From Nostoc sp. GT001 (GTDB lineage: Bacteria > Cyanobacteriota > Cyanobacteriia > Cyanobacteriales > Nostocaceae), in assembly GCF_030382115.1 (NCBI RefSeq), contig NZ_JAUDRJ010000003.1, forward strand, positions 2,901,825 through 2,965,824: DNA of 64,000 nucleotides, written 5' to 3'. How positions within the stretch are numbered: the stretch's first letter is position 1; each line of letters opens with the position of its first letter. The notes under the pieces are model-generated. The model ran no database searches. It was given only the letters and a program-made list of their open reading frames with translations, and was not told the DNA's origin. Positions 1-11,023 of the stretch are shown here, piece after piece. Made by a program: the position numbers and the translations under genes.

Positions 1-75
1 GTCGCTATTAGTGTTGCTCATCAACAAGAGTATGGAGGTAATACTAATAAGATTTACGCAGAGGAGATCACTTAA
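1..75 (+). CDS. C-terminal tail of an unidentified protein (partial)
   Basis: Frame 1 is open from the first base to a TAA at 73-75, giving a 24-residue tail that ends KIYAEEIT. It is followed by a hairpin at 219-247 that could terminate transcription. The tail is too short to recognise, and an open frame of 24 codons can occur by chance, so this is only a candidate for the 3' end of a plus-strand gene that begins outside the window. Confidence 0.25.
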   Translation, partial: VAISVAHQQEYGGNTNKIYAEEIT

Positions 76-218
76 CCCGCCGAAAAAGGGGAGGCAAAAA
101 TCGAAAAGTCTCGCGCGTTCGGGTTTACCGGCATGAAATGTCAATCTGTGGCAAAAGTCAATCTCCCGCGTCTAGTTCAACTTTTCAAGATATATCTTAA
201 GCAAAACTTGCTGCCCAT

Positions 219-247
219 ATCCCCGATTTATTCAAGAAGTCGGGGAT
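219..247. terminator. hairpin between upstream tail and gloA
   Basis: Inverted repeat ATCCCCGA...TCGGGGAT with a loop of about 13 bases, lying just downstream of the gloA stop (gloA is on the minus strand) and downstream of the plus-strand tail. It could serve both. There is no strong T-run, so it may instead be an interspersed palindrome. Confidence 0.4.
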
Positions 248-258
248 CTAAATCCGAA

Positions 259-693
259 TTACTGACTCACTAGTTGCTCTTGCGATTCCTGTTTGACTGC
301 TGACCCTTGAGTTCCTAGTTGAATCAGTTCTAGTTTATACCCGTCAGGATCTTCTACAAATGCAATTACTGTCGAACCATGTTTCATTGGCCCTGGTTCG
401 CGTACAACCTTACCACCTTGATTGCGAATTTCTTCACACGTAGTGTAAATATCATCAACACCAAGGGCAATGTGACCGTAAGCATTACCCAATTCGTACT
501 TTTCCACGCCCCAGTTATAGGTTAGTTCGATCACCGAGTTGTCGCTTTCGTCGCCGTAGCCAACAAAAGCCAGGGTAAATTCTCCTCCCGGATAATCTTT
601 TCGGCGCAGTAATTTCATTCCTAGAATTTCACAGTAGAACTTTAAGGACTCTTCAAGGTTGCCCACCCGCAGCATTGTGTGTAGTAATCGCAT
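259..693 (-). CDS. gloA: lactoylglutathione lyase (glyoxalase I)
   Basis: A 144-residue protein of the vicinal oxygen chelate fold. It isomerises the hemithioacetal of methylglyoxal and glutathione to S-lactoylglutathione in the cytoplasm, detoxifying a by-product of sugar metabolism. It opens [20 protein letters not shown], the typical glyoxalase I start with the first metal-ligand His at position 5. [11 protein letters not shown] carries the mid-protein His, and [14 protein letters not shown] the C-terminal metal Glu. The length suits the bacterial Ni-type enzyme, with a slightly long polar tail after the core. It lies alone, divergent from eno, from which it is separated by about 270 bp. 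The family assignment is firm; the metal is not tested. Confidence 0.9.
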   Translation of the reverse strand: MRLLHTMLRVGNLEESLKFYCEILGMKLLRRKDYPGGEFTLAFVGYGDESDNSVIELTYNWGVEKYELGNAYGHIALGVDDIYTTCEEIRNQGGKVVREPGPMKHGSTVIAFVEDPDGYKLELIQLGTQGSAVKQESQEQLVSQ

Positions 694-940
694 ATTGACC
701 TTTTCTCTGTAATTGATTTAGTGTTATTCTCTGCCAACATTTTACCTAGCTCAAAGTCTTAAGGTAAAAATGCCATCAGAGAAAGAATTCAAAGGACAGG
801 ATAAACATTCCCTTAGACATTTTTGGTATTTTGGCATTGATCCCTGTTCCATTAATGGAAATCTTCTTTAATCTCAGCCAATAAAGTCTCTTAAACGCCT
901 ATGCTAGCGATTGGGTTAGGCAACTGGACTGGATGCGTAA

Positions 941-2257
<1,317 letters not shown>

Positions 2258-2261
2258 AGTT

Positions 2262-2340
2262 AAAAGTTAAAAGTTAGGAGTTAGGAGTTAGGAGTTAAGA
2301 GTTTTTAATTCATAATTCATCACTTTTGACTCCTAACTGA
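2262..2340. repeat. AGTTAGG-type heptamer array between eno and argC
   Basis: Several consecutive copies of AGTTAAA/AGTTAGG run from about 2262 to 2298. The reverse complement (GACTCCTAACT) sits at about 2329-2339. The arms can fold into a stem between the two convergent genes, so the array may double as a shared terminator. Confidence 0.6.
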
Positions 2341-2341
2341 T

Positions 2342-3400
2342 TTACGGATAAAAACCAAGTTTGGGCAACCCCAAGGTTTCATCCCAGCCCATCATCAGGT
2401 TTAGACACTGAATAGCTTGGCCCGCCTGTCCTTTAATTAGATTGTCAATTGCTGACATGACAATTACGCGACTTGTGCGCGGGTCAACTTCTACACCGAT
2501 ATAACAAAGATTACTGCCATTAGCCCACTTGGTTTGCGGGTAAATGCCGCTACCGCAGATTTTCACCCAAGGAGAGTTGCGGTAGAAGGCTGAGAAAATT
2601 GTGATTAAGTCATCTCGCACTAGACCAGGATCGCTCATTTTGGCATATACCGTTGCCAAAATCCCGCGTACCATTGGGATAAGATGCGGTGTAAATTGAA
2701 TCATGAGTTCGTGACCAGCTAAGTCACTACAAATTTGCTCAATTTCTGGGGTATGACGGTGACGACCGACGTTGAAAGCTGCTATCGAGTTGTCTGCTTC
2801 AGCTAGTAATAAGTTGGTTTGAGGCTGTCGTCCACTGCTAGATGTGCCTGACTTGGCATCGATAATAGCTGTTTCTGGTACAATTAAACCTTGCTTTAAG
2901 AGTGGCGAAAGTGCAAGGAGACTAGCAGTGGGATAGGAACCAGGACAGCCAATGAGTTGAGCTTCGGCAATGCGATCGCGATAAAGTTCTGGTAATCCAT
3001 AAACTGCTGTCGCTGCAATTGTGCGATCGCTTCTCTCTGTACCATACCAATTTGTATAAGTTGTCAAATCACTGAACCGATAGTCTGCACTCAAATCTAG
3101 TACTTTACATCCTTTTTCCAACAGTTTGGGTGCTATTTGACAAGCCAGACCATTTGGTAAAGAAAGGAAAACTACTTCACAGCGGTGAGCAATTATTTCT
3201 GGTTCTACCGCTTCTATTAGCAGGTTAGTTGCATGAGCCAGATGCGGGTAGAGATCCCCGAAGGATTTTCCGATACTGCTTTCACCTCCTAAATAAACCA
3301 GTTCAACTTCTGGATGATCCATCAGTAATCGCACTAATTGCACTCCGCCATAGCCCGACGCGCCAACAATCCCAACGGGTACGCGTCTAAATTTGCCCAT
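2342..3400 (-). CDS. argC: N-acetyl-gamma-glutamyl-phosphate reductase
   Basis: A 352-residue NADP-dependent reductase that makes N-acetylglutamate semialdehyde in arginine biosynthesis. The N-terminal Rossmann motif [17 protein letters not shown] binds NADP. The catalytic Cys is residue 152 in [10 protein letters not shown], and the substrate-binding stretch HRHTPEIEQ follows. The length is typical of the type 1 enzyme. A second arginine-pathway gene, argH, lies at 15.6-17.0 kb but is not linked to it. The ATG at 3400 begins [13 protein letters not shown]; no alternative start is needed. About 280 bp of apparently non-coding DNA separate it from the divergent ribBA. Confidence 0.97.
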   Translation of the reverse strand: MGKFRRVPVGIVGASGYGGVQLVRLLMDHPEVELVYLGGESSIGKSFGDLYPHLAHATNLLIEAVEPEIIAHRCEVVFLSLPNGLACQIAPKLLEKGCKVLDLSADYRFSDLTTYTNWYGTERSDRTIAATAVYGLPELYRDRIAEAQLIGCPGSYPTASLLALSPLLKQGLIVPETAIIDAKSGTSSSGRQPQTNLLLAEADNSIAAFNVGRHRHTPEIEQICSDLAGHELMIQFTPHLIPMVRGILATVYAKMSDPGLVRDDLITIFSAFYRNSPWVKICGSGIYPQTKWANGSNLCYIGVEVDPRTSRVIVMSAIDNLIKGQAGQAIQCLNLMMGWDETLGLPKLGFYP

Positions 3401-3721
3401 GATCTGAAATCCTTATCCCATGAATGGTTAATTCGTTCTCAGCTATCAACAATATCAGCGACCAGACGCACAGCGCACAAAAGGTCTTAAACCCCTCTAC
3501 TTTGTTCTGAGGAGGTAGGGGAGCAAAGAAACGATTATTATTCTTCCTCATCCCCTTCATCCTTAATTTCATGTCGCTGCACTTTATCGCCACTTTTAAT
3601 GGCAAAAGTTTTTGCCCCGTTATCAAATCATTGCTAGTCTACTTCTCTGCCTTATAAAGGAGCTACAATCTAAAAGAAGAAATTGTTAAAAAAATTTACG
3701 TTTATAGCTGGAAATCTTTCT

Positions 3722-5395
3722 GTGTCACAGCCTAATCCTACCCAAGTTTTTAAATTTGATTCGATTGATGCCGCTTTAGCAGACCTAAAAGCTGGTCGCG
3801 TCATTGTAGTGGTAGATGATGAAAATAGAGAAAATGAAGGCGACTTAATTTGTGCTGCCCAATTTGCCACACCCGACATGATTAATTTCATGGCGGTGGA
3901 AGCAAGAGGACTAATTTGTTTGGCAATGACAGGCGATCGCCTAGACGAGCTAGACTTACCCTTGATGGTAAGCAACATTACAGATACTAACCAAACTGCT
4001 TTCACTGTCAGTATTGATGCCGGGCCAGAATTAGGTGTCACCACAGGCATCTCAGCAGAAGACCGCGCCCGAACTATCCAGGTTACTCTCAACCCAGCCA
4101 CAAAACCCACCGATTTACGCCGTCCTGGTCATATTTTTCCCATTCGCGCTAGGACTGGAGGCGTACTCAAACGCGCAGGACATACGGAAGCCGCTGTGGA
4201 CTTAGCTAGACTAGCAGGGCTATACCCAGCGGGAGTAATTTGTGAAATTCAAAACTCTGATGGTTCAATGGCGCGGTTGCAGCAGTTAGTTGAATACGCT
4301 AAACGTCACAATTTAAAAATTATTAGTATTGCTGATTTAATAAGTTATCGCTTACAGCACGATCGCTTAGTTTATCGTGAGGTGATTACCAAGCTGCCTA
4401 GTCAATTCGGTCAGTTTGAAATTTACGCCTATCGCCATACTCTGGATAATACAGAACACGTTGCAATTGTCAAGGGCGATCCAGCTAACTTCAAAGATGA
4501 GCCTGTGATGGTGCGGATGCACTCAGAATGCTTAACTGGTGACGCTTTGGGGTCTTTGCGCTGCGATTGTCGGATGCAGCTTGAAGCTGCACTAAAAATG
4601 ATTGAGGCTGCTGGTCAAGGTGTAGTTGTATACCTGCGTCAAGAAGGGCGGGGAATTGGCTTGATTAATAAGCTGAAAGCCTACTCGTTGCAGGATATGG
4701 GACTGGATACAGTGGAAGCTAATGAGCGTTTGGGATTTCCTGCTGACTTGCGAGACTACGGGATGGGGGCACAAATGCTCATGGACTTGGGCATCAAAAA
4801 GATTCGCTTGATTACCAATAATCCTCGCAAAATTGCTGGAGTCAAAGGTTATGGATTGGAAGTAGTCGATCGCGTGCCATTGTTGATTGAGGCAACCGAT
4901 TACAATTCCTATTATCTAGCGACAAAGGCGAAAAAGCTGGGTCACATGCTGTTACAGACTTATCTGGTGACAGTAGCAATCCACTGGCAAGATGACCCGG
5001 AAGTTGTGACGGAACGTTATGAACGCTTAGAAAAACTGAGACACTTAGCGAAAACTAACGATCTATTGTTGCAGGAAGAAGCGCGTCCCTTGGCGATCGC
5101 TATATTTGACGAGCCATCTCTAACAGTACACTTGGGTTTTGATCAGGCAAAAGTTGCTAGCTGTGACTGGTATCAGCAGAGTGGTCATCCTTATATACAA
5201 GCTATCTTCCAAATTCTGGACAACCTCGCAACTTTGCCATACATCCAAAAACTAGAATTTCTGATTTCTTCTGGTTGCGATCCTTTGAGTAATTTACAAG
5301 TCCAACTAGATCGGCAGACATTTGCTGATGGTACATTGCCTTCATCAATTAGCGATCGCTTGGAGACGCAGCAAATTTACAGCTTTAGTAAGTAG
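3722..5395 (+). CDS. ribBA: bifunctional DHBP synthase / GTP cyclohydrolase II
   Basis: A fusion enzyme for the two entry reactions of riboflavin synthesis. The N-terminal half makes 3,4-dihydroxy-2-butanone 4-phosphate from ribulose 5-phosphate (motif [11 protein letters not shown] with the metal acids; [20 protein letters not shown]). The second half opens GTP (zinc-binding [16 protein letters not shown], then RQEGRGIGL). About 150 residues follow the catalytic core, ending QQIYSFSK; a long tail is usual in cyanobacterial RibBA. The frame is open from a TTG at 3683, but the GTG at 3722 gives [15 protein letters not shown], which fits the usual start better; neither has a convincing ribosome site. 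I see no FMN riboswitch in the leader. Confidence 0.95.
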   Translation: MSQPNPTQVFKFDSIDAALADLKAGRVIVVVDDENRENEGDLICAAQFATPDMINFMAVEARGLICLAMTGDRLDELDLPLMVSNITDTNQTAFTVSIDAGPELGVTTGISAEDRARTIQVTLNPATKPTDLRRPGHIFPIRARTGGVLKRAGHTEAAVDLARLAGLYPAGVICEIQNSDGSMARLQQLVEYAKRHNLKIISIADLISYRLQHDRLVYREVITKLPSQFGQFEIYAYRHTLDNTEHVAIVKGDPANFKDEPVMVRMHSECLTGDALGSLRCDCRMQLEAALKMIEAAGQGVVVYLRQEGRGIGLINKLKAYSLQDMGLDTVEANERLGFPADLRDYGMGAQMLMDLGIKKIRLITNNPRKIAGVKGYGLEVVDRVPLLIEATDYNSYYLATKAKKLGHMLLQTYLVTVAIHWQDDPEVVTERYERLEKLRHLAKTNDLLLQEEARPLAIAIFDEPSLTVHLGFDQAKVASCDWYQQSGHPYIQAIFQILDNLATLPYIQKLEFLISSGCDPLSNLQVQLDRQTFADGTLPSSISDRLETQQIYSFSK

Positions 5396-5507
5396 CCACG
5401 GACTATATTATGTAGCGGTGCATTAGGCACTCATGTCATGTTTTTTGTGAATAACTACATCAAACAGCGGCGCCGCTTCCAATCGATCGCCCGATGCAAC
5501 GAGATTA

Positions 5508-5759
5508 TTATGCTGTCTCACCGTTTGCTGCTTGTGGCATTGACTCAATTAACGCCCTTAACACTTTATTAACCGATTCTGGTGTCGTGAAAACCTGAGC
5601 CACATCTTCATCTAAGACTACAACTGTTAATTGTTGCGTTCCACTACGGGCGGCAAAGCGATTGGGCTTTGCCTTTTGATAATCGAAGCGATACTCAGCT
5701 TGAAGCTCGTCGTCAGAATTTTGTGATTTTTCAAAAGGTGTTTCGTTCATAATCTTCAC
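5508..5759 (-). CDS. antitoxin, BrnA-like partner of the adjacent BrnT-type toxin
   Basis: An acidic protein of up to 83 residues that overlaps the end of the upstream toxin gene by 29 bp if started at 5759. A start at the internal ATG at 5750 (MNETPFEKSQ) is equally possible. The C-terminal half (TTPESVNKVLRALIESMP) resembles the helix-rich DNA-binding end of BrnA-type antitoxins. The central RFDYQKAKPNRFA segment is seen in many small cyanobacterial antitoxin-like proteins. It is expected to neutralise the toxin and autoregulate the pair. The function is inferred mainly from position, overlap and gene order; the sequence alone is weak. Confidence 0.6.
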   Translation of the reverse strand: MKIMNETPFEKSQNSDDELQAEYRFDYQKAKPNRFAARSGTQQLTVVVLDEDVAQVFTTPESVNKVLRALIESMPQAANGETA

Positions 5760-6009
5760 GTTCCTTTCGAGTAGCTAGACGGGCACTGATGATACGGATG
5801 GCATTGGAACGTTCAGTGAAAGAAATCAACAGCAAGAGATTTTGTTGAGAGTGACCAATAATGATTTCTCGCCGCTCATCTATAGAGTGCGCTTTATCAT
5901 CAAATATGACTGCCAAAGAATTGCTAAAGACAGTTTTGGCTTCTTCAAAGCTGACACCGTGCTTTTTCAAATTTGCGGCTGCTTTTGATTTATCCCACTC
6001 GAACTCCAT
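5731..6009 (-). CDS. brnT: BrnT-family toxin (ribonuclease-type)
   Basis: A 92-residue protein with the BrnT signature: N-terminal EFEWDKSKAAANLKKHGVSF, then EEAKTVFSNSLAVIFDDKAHS, then the ERREIIIGHSQ and IRIISARLATRKEREDYE strands and helix. BrnT toxins adopt a RelE-like fold and cleave RNA; the conserved Arg and Glu/Tyr residues of the C-terminal ISARxATxxERxxYE motif are all present, so the protein is probably active. It is the first gene of a two-gene minus-strand operon with the antitoxin, which is the usual toxin-first order of BrnTA. Confidence 0.88.
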   Translation of the reverse strand: MEFEWDKSKAAANLKKHGVSFEEAKTVFSNSLAVIFDDKAHSIDERREIIIGHSQQNLLLLISFTERSNAIRIISARLATRKEREDYERNTF

Positions 6010-6106
6010 GACCAGATCATATCCGATTAGCTATGCAGACGTGAATACAAGTACAGCAGAGTAATAATATACTGCAATTAAGTGTCATTGCTGTGGGGAA
6101 GGTACT

Positions 6107-6886
6107 TTGAAGATAAAATGGCGATCGCATCTCAAACCAAAACCAAAGAAACGCCGCCCTTCTTCAGAAGAAGACATACTTCACCTCAGACGAACTGGAC
6201 GTTATATCCCACCACCGCGTAAAAGTTGGCGAGATAAATTTATTGTTGTAGCTAAATCACCATTTTTGTGGATAGAAAGACGCTTGGTAGAACCTTTAGC
6301 GAACCTAGTTGATGGGGCTGATGTATTTCGGATATTAGAAAAGGTTGGCTTTTTAATAGCTGTGTTGGTTTTTCTCTTGGAAGTTGGGGAACGTAGGGAA
6401 AAATCAATCTTTGAGGCTTGGCAAGTAGTGAAGGACGGGCAAGGCGAAAAGTCAGGTGTAGTTGTGTTGGCGCTCGAAAGATTAAAAAAGGAAAATTTTA
6501 GTTTATCGGGAATCAACGTTGAGAAGACTAACCTCAGTGGTGCTTACCTCAGTAATGCTGACCTCAGCAATGCCAACCTCAGCTTTGCCTACATCTACAA
6601 TGCCAACCTCAACGGAGCCTTACTTATGGGTGCCAACCTCAGGAGTGCCAACCTCAGCTTTGCCAACCTCAGCGGTGCTGACTTCTACAATGCCAACCTG
6701 AAAGGTGCTGACCTTGCCTATCAGCTTGACATTACCGACCTCGGCAATGAGCTTGGCGTTGCCAACCTCAGCGGTGCAAAAAACTTAACTCCTGAGCAAG
6801 TTAAATCTGCTAAAAATTGGGAGCAAGCAATATACGATAAGGAATTTCGCGCCAAGCTTGGTTTACCACCAGAACCGATGAAGTAA
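6107..6886 (+). CDS. membrane-anchored pentapeptide-repeat protein
   Basis: A 259-residue protein starting at TTG 6107 (MKIKWRSHLKPKPKKRR), after a GGGGAAGG segment. The N-terminus is very basic, followed by a hydrophobic helix at about residues 85-95 (FLIAVLVFLLEVG) that should anchor it in a membrane. From about residue 130 the chain is A(N/D)LS repeats, at least 15 pentapeptides such as GAYLSNADLSNANLSFAYIYNANLNGA, forming a right-handed beta-helix. It ends GAKNLTPEQVKSAKNWEQA, a tail common to such proteins in cyanobacteria. The repeat DNA keeps a recurrent GCCAACCTCAGC unit. The biochemical function is unknown. Confidence 0.85.
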   Translation: MKIKWRSHLKPKPKKRRPSSEEDILHLRRTGRYIPPPRKSWRDKFIVVAKSPFLWIERRLVEPLANLVDGADVFRILEKVGFLIAVLVFLLEVGERREKSIFEAWQVVKDGQGEKSGVVVLALERLKKENFSLSGINVEKTNLSGAYLSNADLSNANLSFAYIYNANLNGALLMGANLRSANLSFANLSGADFYNANLKGADLAYQLDITDLGNELGVANLSGAKNLTPEQVKSAKNWEQAIYDKEFRAKLGLPPEPMK

Positions 6887-7298
6887 CTGTGGGAAGCACC
6901 TCAAAATAACTACATAATAAAACTACATGAGAGCATATTTTTTGGGAGCATCCCATTTTTGTAAACGTTATTGCGTTTGCAATGACATATTAAATTTTCT
7001 TATTTTAAGTATATTTGCCTCTGATGCTTTATTTTTAGAGTTAGAAACTACTTTGCGTAAGTCCTAGTTACATTCTAAAGTCGAGTGTGAAAACAAGATG
7101 ATACGCGATCGCTCTCCAAGCTTCTACTTTTTAGCTCAGAACACGAAACACCGAGTTCGGAACTCGAAGTATCGAGATAAAAACGCCAGAGTTGAATTCT
7201 TTAAAGAAGAGTGGGGATTAGAGAGTGAGGGAGAAGAATTAATAACCAATGCCCCATGCCCAATGCCCCATGCCCAATGCCCCATTCCCCATTCCCAA
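6887..7298. other. non-coding gap with repeats
   Basis: No convincing gene. A short hairpin TGGGAGCATCCCATTTTT at 6943-6960 may end the pentapeptide gene. From about 7247 to 7300 there is an array of ATGCCCA/ATGCCCC heptamers that reaches the 3' end of flv1. A plus-strand frame at 7098-7355 runs through this array and overlaps flv1; I judge it spurious. Confidence 0.6.
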
Positions 7299-7300
7299 TT
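7247..7300. repeat. ATGCCCA/ATGCCCC heptamer array
   Basis: About seven tandem heptamers (CCAATGCCCCATGCCCAATG pattern) abut the flv1 stop codon. This is the same short tandem repeat family seen at about 35250-35310 and elsewhere in the window. Confidence 0.7.
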
Positions 7301-9011
7301 AATAATGAGTTGCCGACTTGCGATGATGCACGGCTGTAACGCCATCAGTATCTAACAATTTGCCACTCTCGACAGTTGCATAAACCAGCCAGTGGTCGCC
7401 AGATTCCATCCGGTTTTGTACGGAACATTCGAGATATGCTAGAGCATCCGTAAGTATGGGAGAACCGCTTTCAGTTTCTTGGGCGGCGACATCAGCAAAT
7501 CGGTCTTGTCCTGGCCCAAAAGGTTTGAGGAAGTGCTTCATCAATCCCAAATGATTCCCTTCTTTAAGAATATTGAGGACAAATTTATTTCCTGTATGGG
7601 TAAGTGTTTCTACTGCGCGGTCTTTGGCGACGGCGATGGTTAAACCAGGTGGATTAAAGCTGGCTTGAGATACCCAAGAAGCTAACATAGCACTAGAGCG
7701 ATCGCCTTCTTTGGCTGTAAGAACACAAAGAGAACCCACAATCCGACCAACTGCTTGTTCTACAGTTGTTGCAGGAAGACTCTGCGATCGCACTTTTCTC
7801 GCTTTCTTCAGTGCTTGGGCAAAGTCGGTTCCAGCTTCTTCACACAATTGTAAGGTGGCATCGTCGGGTTTGAATTTGACGCGGATAGTATCAAAACCAA
7901 ATCGATAGCCAGCATCTTTTAATTTACTCTCAATTAAATCAACCGCTTCCCCACTCCAGCCAAAGGAACCAAAAGCACCAGCAAGTTTATTATTAGTAGC
8001 GGTGGATAACACAATTCCTAGAGCTGTTTGTACAGGTGTCGGTGCATGACCACCAAGGGTAGGAGAACCAATGATGAAACCACCTGCTTTTTCCACAGCC
8101 GCCCGGATTTCTTCTGGTTCAGTAAATTCGCAGTTAATGGATTCTACAGCGACGCCAGCTTTTGTAATCCCACGAGCGATCGCTTGGGCTAAGGTTGCCG
8201 TATTCCCATAAGCTGATGCATAAATTAACGCTACTGTCAAGTCAGCAGAAGTTTGTTGTTGACTCCACTCCCGATAAGCTTTGGTCAGTTCGATTAAGCC
8301 ATAGCGCACCAAAGGCCCGTGTCCATTGGCATACATTCGTACAGGAAAATCGACAAGTTTATCCAGCGCTGTTTCAACTTGACGGGCGTGAGGAGCCATG
8401 AGGCAATCAAAATAATAGCGCCGATCCTCGTTATATACTTCCCAGCCTTCATCAAATACCTGATCTCCGCAAACGTGCGCCCCAAATAACTTATCTGTGT
8501 ACAGAATTTCTGTTTGTGGATCGTAGGTGCTGAGTTGATCTGCATAGCGGGGATTGGGGATGGGAATAAATTGTAAATTATGCCCATTACCCAAATCTAG
8601 AGTTTCTTCGCCCCGCATCACGAGAATTTGCAAGTCTGGATTTTCCAGCGCCGCACGTAAATTTATCGCCCCTGGATTAGAACACACAAAGGTGATTTGC
8701 GGGGCAATTTCTAACAAAGCTTTTAAAGTTGCAGCCCGGTTAGGATTTACGTGTCCCAAAATTACATAATCTAAATCTTCAAAATGGAAACGCTGCTGTA
8801 AAGCTTCTAAATAAATTTGCGTAAACGTTTCCCCTGGAGGATCGATGATGGCGGTTTTCTCACTTTCGATTAAATAAGAATTAGCAGTTGTACCCTTAGC
8901 AAGAGCATATTCAATTTCAAATCTCAGCCTTGACCAACTGCGCGATCGCAGTATTCTTGTATCTGTAGCAATGGGAAAAACTTGAACGTCACGGGGTTTA
9001 TTTTTTGACAT
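7299..9011 (-). CDS. flv1: diflavin flavoprotein, Flv1 type
   Basis: A 570-residue A-type flavodiiron protein: lactamase-like domain (about 30-250), flavodoxin domain with FMN loop (about 265-400, VALIYASAYGNTATLAQAI) and a C-terminal flavin reductase domain (about 425-570) special to cyanobacteria. The diiron site is non-canonical. Where the canonical partner has HxExDH this protein has H87-V-N-P-N-R92, and other ligand positions read NPRYAD and TDKLFG. That pattern is known for Flv1 and Flv2. No Sll0218-like gene lies between the two flv genes, so this is not the flv4-flv2 operon. It is expected to act with Flv3 in NADPH-driven oxygen reduction next to photosystem I. Tight pairing recalls the heterocyst-type flv1B-flv3B set, but A versus B cannot be decided here. 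Confidence 0.9.
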   Translation of the reverse strand: MSKNKPRDVQVFPIATDTRILRSRSWSRLRFEIEYALAKGTTANSYLIESEKTAIIDPPGETFTQIYLEALQQRFHFEDLDYVILGHVNPNRAATLKALLEIAPQITFVCSNPGAINLRAALENPDLQILVMRGEETLDLGNGHNLQFIPIPNPRYADQLSTYDPQTEILYTDKLFGAHVCGDQVFDEGWEVYNEDRRYYFDCLMAPHARQVETALDKLVDFPVRMYANGHGPLVRYGLIELTKAYREWSQQQTSADLTVALIYASAYGNTATLAQAIARGITKAGVAVESINCEFTEPEEIRAAVEKAGGFIIGSPTLGGHAPTPVQTALGIVLSTATNNKLAGAFGSFGWSGEAVDLIESKLKDAGYRFGFDTIRVKFKPDDATLQLCEEAGTDFAQALKKARKVRSQSLPATTVEQAVGRIVGSLCVLTAKEGDRSSAMLASWVSQASFNPPGLTIAVAKDRAVETLTHTGNKFVLNILKEGNHLGLMKHFLKPFGPGQDRFADVAAQETESGSPILTDALAYLECSVQNRMESGDHWLVYATVESGKLLDTDGVTAVHHRKSATHY

Positions 9012-9189
9012 AGGTAAAACAAGAGTTAGGAGTTAAGAGTTAGGAGTTCTGAATTCTGAGTTAGGAGTTCTGAGTTCTGAGTTGAAGAAAGTCGTTAATC
9101 TAAATCTTTTAACTTCCGTTGTACAGACGATATTTTTTGTTAAACTCGCCTCTACAACTCCTAACTCCTAACTCCTAACTCTTAACTTT
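9012..9189. repeat. inverted heptamer arrays between flv3 and flv1
   Basis: The 178-bp spacer starts with AGTTAGGAGTTAAGAG-type heptamers (about 9013-9080) and ends with their reverse complement (ACTCCTAACTCCTAACTCC, about 9155-9185). The two arms can pair into a long stem within the flv3-flv1 transcript. Confidence 0.7.
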
Positions 9190-10914
9190 TTAGTAATGGT
9201 TGCCAACTTTACGGTGATGCACAGCAGTCAAACTTTCTGGTTTAGAAACCCGTCCCGCGTAGACTGTGCTGTATACTGCCCAATGGTCGCCGCAATCCAT
9301 TCTGCTGATGACTTCGCACTCCATGTAAGCGAGGGCGTCGTTGAGTATGGGCGCACCGTTTTCGGCTGGCTGAGTTCTCACACCTTCAAAACGATCAGCA
9401 CCAGGGGCGAACCGTTTCAAAAAGTGTTTCATTAATGGTTGGAAATTGCCTTCTTCTAAGACATTGAGAACAAAGCGATCGCCTACTTGCATGAGTGATT
9501 CAATTGCCCGATCTTTGGCGACTGCAATGGAGAATCCCAATGGTTTGAAGCTAGCTTGAGCAACCCAAGAGGCTAGCATCGCACTTGATACATCGCCTTT
9601 TTTGGCAGTAATAATATATAATCCGCCGCTAATTCTACCTAATGCTTTATCTAAGTCAGCACCAAGGGATTTCATGGCTTTGATAGTGCGATCGCGTGTT
9701 ACCCATTGAGCTAAGTCTGTACCCGCTTCTTCACACAACTTGTAGGTATTTTCTGTGGGCGTTTGTTTAATCCGAATCGCTGGAAAAACTGTTGTCAAAC
9801 CCAAATTGCGAAATTTACTCAGCAAAGGATCTATTGGCTCATCATCGCCACCACCGGTTTCAAAGACGCCGATAGCTTGCTTTTCTTTGGCAGCTCCTAA
9901 AACTGTGCTGAGTGCAGCTTGGATACTAGAAGCACCAGAAGCCGGAGGTAATCCAACGATTAGTCCAGCACAGCGGCCAACTAGTTCCCGCAGTTCTTGT
10001 AAATCTACTTCAGATCCCAAATCGACAATTTCCACTGCGACACCGGTTTTACCGATACCGTTGGCAATTGCTTGGGCGAGGCGATCGCTATATCCGTATT
10101 CGGAAACGTAAAATATTCCAACTGCCGTTTCTGCCTTGGTTTGGCTTTGGCTCCAAGTGCGATAACGTCCAACTAGTTCTTCAACATTGTGAGATAATAA
10201 TGGCCCGTGTCCTGTGGCAATCATGTCGATGGTTTTCAGTTCTGCCATCCGCTTCAGGGCAGACAGAACTGATCGGGCATTCGGCCCCATCAAGCAATCG
10301 TAGTAGTAATGAAAGTCTTCTTCGATCGCTGCTAAGTTTTCATCAAAGGTGCTATCTGAGCAATAGTGCAGCCCAAAGGCATCGCAGGTGTAGAGAACTT
10401 TGGTTTTGTGGTCGAAACTGAAAATGGTATCCGGCCAATGTAAATTTGGAGCAATCACGAATTCAAATTCATGGCCATTGCCCAAATCTAAGCGATCGCC
10501 ATTTTTCACAATCCGCCGTTTAAATGGCTGATGTACTAAATCTTCAAGAAACTGAATCGCCACTTTAGAACCGACAACGGTTATTTCTGGAGCCATTTGC
10601 AGCAAATCTTTAACTAAGCCGCTATGGTCTGGTTCAGTGTGGCTGATAATTAAATAATCAATCTCTGTTGGGTTGATTAATCCGGTGAGCGTATCAAAGT
10701 ATAGTTGACGAAACTTTTCGTGGGAGGTATCAACTAAAGCAGTCTGCTCTCCACGGATGAGAAACGAGTTATAAGTAGTACCGTTTTGCAGACCAAACTC
10801 AATATCGAAGCGATCGCGATCCCAATCCAAAGAGCGAATAGCCGTCGTCTCTTGAGCAATCTCTACAGTCTGTATGGTGAGCCGTTTTTCAGTTTTCTCG
10901 GTGAGTGCCACCAT
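9190..10914 (-). CDS. flv3: diflavin flavoprotein, Flv3 type (canonical diiron site)
   Basis: A 574-residue flavodiiron protein with the same three domains as its downstream neighbour. The diiron ligands are intact: H92-T-E94-P-D96-H97, then NLHWPD, TCDAFGLHY and ATGHGPLL. That is expected for Flv3 (or Flv4). The flavodoxin domain carries VGIFYVSEYGYSDRLAQAI and the C-terminal reductase GGLYIITAKKGDVSSAMLASWVAQ. With Flv1 it reduces oxygen to water with electrons from photosystem I, protecting cells under fluctuating light or lowering oxygen in heterocysts. A strong ribosome site AAGGAGG precedes the ATG. It is the first gene of the pair and divergent from coaX across about 110 bp. Confidence 0.9.
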   Translation of the reverse strand: MVALTEKTEKRLTIQTVEIAQETTAIRSLDWDRDRFDIEFGLQNGTTYNSFLIRGEQTALVDTSHEKFRQLYFDTLTGLINPTEIDYLIISHTEPDHSGLVKDLLQMAPEITVVGSKVAIQFLEDLVHQPFKRRIVKNGDRLDLGNGHEFEFVIAPNLHWPDTIFSFDHKTKVLYTCDAFGLHYCSDSTFDENLAAIEEDFHYYYDCLMGPNARSVLSALKRMAELKTIDMIATGHGPLLSHNVEELVGRYRTWSQSQTKAETAVGIFYVSEYGYSDRLAQAIANGIGKTGVAVEIVDLGSEVDLQELRELVGRCAGLIVGLPPASGASSIQAALSTVLGAAKEKQAIGVFETGGGDDEPIDPLLSKFRNLGLTTVFPAIRIKQTPTENTYKLCEEAGTDLAQWVTRDRTIKAMKSLGADLDKALGRISGGLYIITAKKGDVSSAMLASWVAQASFKPLGFSIAVAKDRAIESLMQVGDRFVLNVLEEGNFQPLMKHFLKRFAPGADRFEGVRTQPAENGAPILNDALAYMECEVISRMDCGDHWAVYSTVYAGRVSKPESLTAVHHRKVGNHY

Positions 10915-11023
10915 AACTCCCTCCTTGACACAATGAGTATTTGTTCCTCTTCTTTTATTGTGACACGGCTTGAATGTTAATTTTTATTAAAAAATCTATA
11001 GTTTACTTAAAAAAATCAAAAGT

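Noticed and set aside
3401-3650. Possible C-terminal tail NGAKTFAIKSGDKVQRHEIK on the minus strand upstream of ribBA
   Set aside because: About 28 codons after an in-frame TGA, with no start codon. It could be a gene relic, but nothing else supports it.
3401-3721. FMN riboswitch in the ribBA leader
   Set aside because: The conserved multi-helix FMN element sequence is not present.
7098-7355. Plus-strand 85-codon open frame
   Set aside because: It runs through an ATGCCCA repeat array and overlaps flv1 on the other strand; no ribosome site and no recognisable protein.
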